Origin: Pseudomonadaceae bacterium
Lineage (GTDB): Bacteria > Pseudomonadota > Gammaproteobacteria > Pseudomonadales > Pseudomonadaceae
DNA length: 64,000 nucleotides
Reading direction: 5' to 3'
NCBI GenBank assembly: GCA_900766265.1
Contig: CAAFUS010000013.1
Span: 558,001 to 622,000, forward strand
Each line of letters begins with the position of its first letter. The first letter of the stretch is position 1. The translations under genes and the position numbers were made by a program. Of this stretch, positions 62,892 through 64,000 are shown piece after piece. The notes beneath the pieces are model-generated. The model worked only from the letters and a program-made list of their open reading frames with translations, did not search any database and was not told the DNA's origin.

Positions 62892-64000
62892 TCAGGGCTG
62901 GCTGCACCGGGCGCAGATGCGCCTGACCAGCCGGCCGATTGTCAGGCCCTGTACGAGAATGGAAAACAGCACCACCAGGTAGGTGATGTTGAGCAGCAGG
63001 TTGCGCTCCTCGCTCGAGGGCAGCGCCAGCACCAGCGCTACCGAGATGCCGCCACGCAGGCCTCCCCAGGTGAGAATGCTCGCGGTGCCTTCCGGCAGGG
63101 CCTTGCCGACGAGGCGCAGGGTGAGCACGGGTGGGCCCACCGTCGCCAGCCGGGTGGCGAGGATCAGCAGCGTCACGCAGAGCGCGATCAACAGGTACTG
63201 GCCGCTGAACGGCAGCAGCACCAGCTCCATTCCGATCAGCACGAAGAGCACCGCGTTAAGGATCTCGTCGAGCAGTTCCCAAAAGTTGTCGAGGTTCTCC
63301 CGGGTTCGTTCGGACATCGCGTGGCGTCGGCCCTGGTTACCGATGATCAACCCCGCCACCACCATCGCGATTGGGCCGGAGACGTGCAGGTGGGTGGCCA
63401 GGGCGTAGCCACCGAGGACCAGGGCCAGGGTCAGCAGGACCTCTACCTGGTACTGGTCGATGCTTTTGAGCAGAGCGAAGGTGACCGCGCCGAGCAGCCC
63501 GCCCAGCAGGATGCCGCCGCCGGCTTCTTCGAAGAACAGCCAGATCGCCTCGCCGACGCCCGGGGCTTCTCCGCGGGCGAGCACGCCGAGCAGCACGGTG
63601 AAGACCACTACCGCCACCCCGTCGTTGAACAGCGACTCGCCGACGATGGTGGTCTCCAGCGATTTCGGTGCGCCGGCCGAACGCATGATGCCGAGCACCG
63701 CGATCGGGTCGGTGGGTGAGATCAGCGCGCCGAACAGCAGGCAATGGATGAGCGGAATCTGGCTGCCGAACAGGCTAAGCAGCCACCAGGTGCCCAGGCC
63801 GATCGCGGCGGTGGAGATGAGCACGCCGAGCGTGGCCAGCAGGCCGATCGACCAACGGTGGGCTCGCAGGTCGAGCAGGTTGATGTGCAATGCGCCGGCG
63901 AACAACAGGAACGACAGCATGCCGTCCATTAGCAGGTGGTTGAAGTCGATACTGCCGATCAGGGTTTCGATCTGTCGTTCCAATGCCGGCAGCCCGAGCA
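62892..64000 (-). CDS. Na+/H+ antiporter, CPA1 (NhaP) type, 5' end outside the window
   Basis: A cation/proton antiporter of the inner membrane, truncated by the window edge. The visible 369 residues contain ten or so membrane helices, SPTDPIAVLGIMRSAGAPKSLE, the ion-binding GESLFNDGVAVVVF and a late LTWGGLRGGISVALVLALP, all CPA1 hallmarks. The frame continues to base 64000 without a convincing start (GLPALERQIE just before), so about 40 N-terminal residues lie beyond. The exact ions carried are not determined. Confidence 0.9.
   Translation of the reverse strand, partial: LGLPALERQIETLIGSIDFNHLLMDGMLSFLLFAGALHINLLDLRAHRWSIGLLATLGVLISTAAIGLGTWWLLSLFGSQIPLIHCLLFGALISPTDPIAVLGIMRSAGAPKSLETTIVGESLFNDGVAVVVFTVLLGVLARGEAPGVGEAIWLFFEEAGGGILLGGLLGAVTFALLKSIDQYQVEVLLTLALVLGGYALATHLHVSGPIAMVVAGLIIGNQGRRHAMSERTRENLDNFWELLDEILNAVLFVLIGMELVLLPFSGQYLLIALCVTLLILATRLATVGPPVLTLRLVGKALPEGTASILTWGGLRGGISVALVLALPSSEERNLLLNITYLVVLFSILVQGLTIGRLVRRICARCSQP

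Overview
The window is high-GC gammaproteobacterial chromosome from the genus Pseudomonas in the broad sense. Gene content and order closely follow the conserved Pseudomonas segment that, in P. aeruginosa terms, runs from mtgA-thiS-thiG-trmB through hemW-rdgB-metW-metX, proC-yggS, pilT-pilU, the pyrimidine genes, gshB, the Pil-Chp chemosensory cluster, rsmE-bioA and an RND efflux operon to metF-sahH. A stutzeri/mendocina-like lineage is only my guess. No rRNA, tRNA, IS element, prophage or CRISPR array was seen. This is core chromosome with a few local differences.

Layout. 1-7.5 kb: the end of an unidentified gene, a CHASE-type hybrid histidine kinase overlapping mtgA, a DUF423 membrane protein, thiS-thiG, trmB and a secreted DUF1329 protein. 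7.5-12.9 kb: the arginine deiminase operon arcDABC behind a well-placed ANR box, and a divergent DUF5064 gene. 12.9-17.2 kb: metX-metW-DUF4426-rdgB-hemW-DUF3392. 17.3-21.5 kb: a dynamin-like GTPase, yggT, proC and yggS. 21.6-23.9 kb: pilT-pilU. 23.9-26.5 kb: a two-gene unit encoding a radical SAM protein and a DUF4130-UdgX uracil-DNA glycosylase, with a perfect LexA box over its promoter. 26.6-33 kb: a TM2 protein, then yqgE-yqgF-pyrR-pyrB-pyrC' (a chain of overlapping genes), tonB and gshB. 33.2-46.6 kb: pilGHIJK-chpABC. 46.6-50.1 kb: rsmE, bioA, a cytochrome b561 and yceI. 50.2-56 kb: a mexAB-oprM/ttgABC-type efflux operon. 56-64 kb: an RhlE-type helicase, ppnN, metF, sahH with its SAH riboswitch, an acyl-CoA thioesterase and a truncated Na+/H+ antiporter.

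How the genes work together. Twitching motility is the largest theme: the retraction ATPases PilT and PilU, a TonB of the type tied to pili in P. aeruginosa, and the complete signalling core PilG/H/I/J/K-ChpA/B/C. Methyl-group metabolism appears twice: metXW, and sahH plus metF, which probably share one SAH-sensing leader. The arc operon makes ATP from arginine under oxygen limitation.

Most interesting points: (1) the LexA-controlled radical SAM/UdgX pair, a damage-inducible DNA repair unit of unknown chemistry; (2) the efflux operon has no adjacent mexR, and its promoter instead carries an inverted repeat like the P. putida TtgR operator; (3) a dispersed palindromic repeat has been captured as the N-terminal coding sequence of hemW, with a second copy between sahH and metF; (4) an 11-copy GAAGCC hexanucleotide tract in chpA encodes an (EA)n linker. 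All calls come from reading the sequence alone. No database search was possible.
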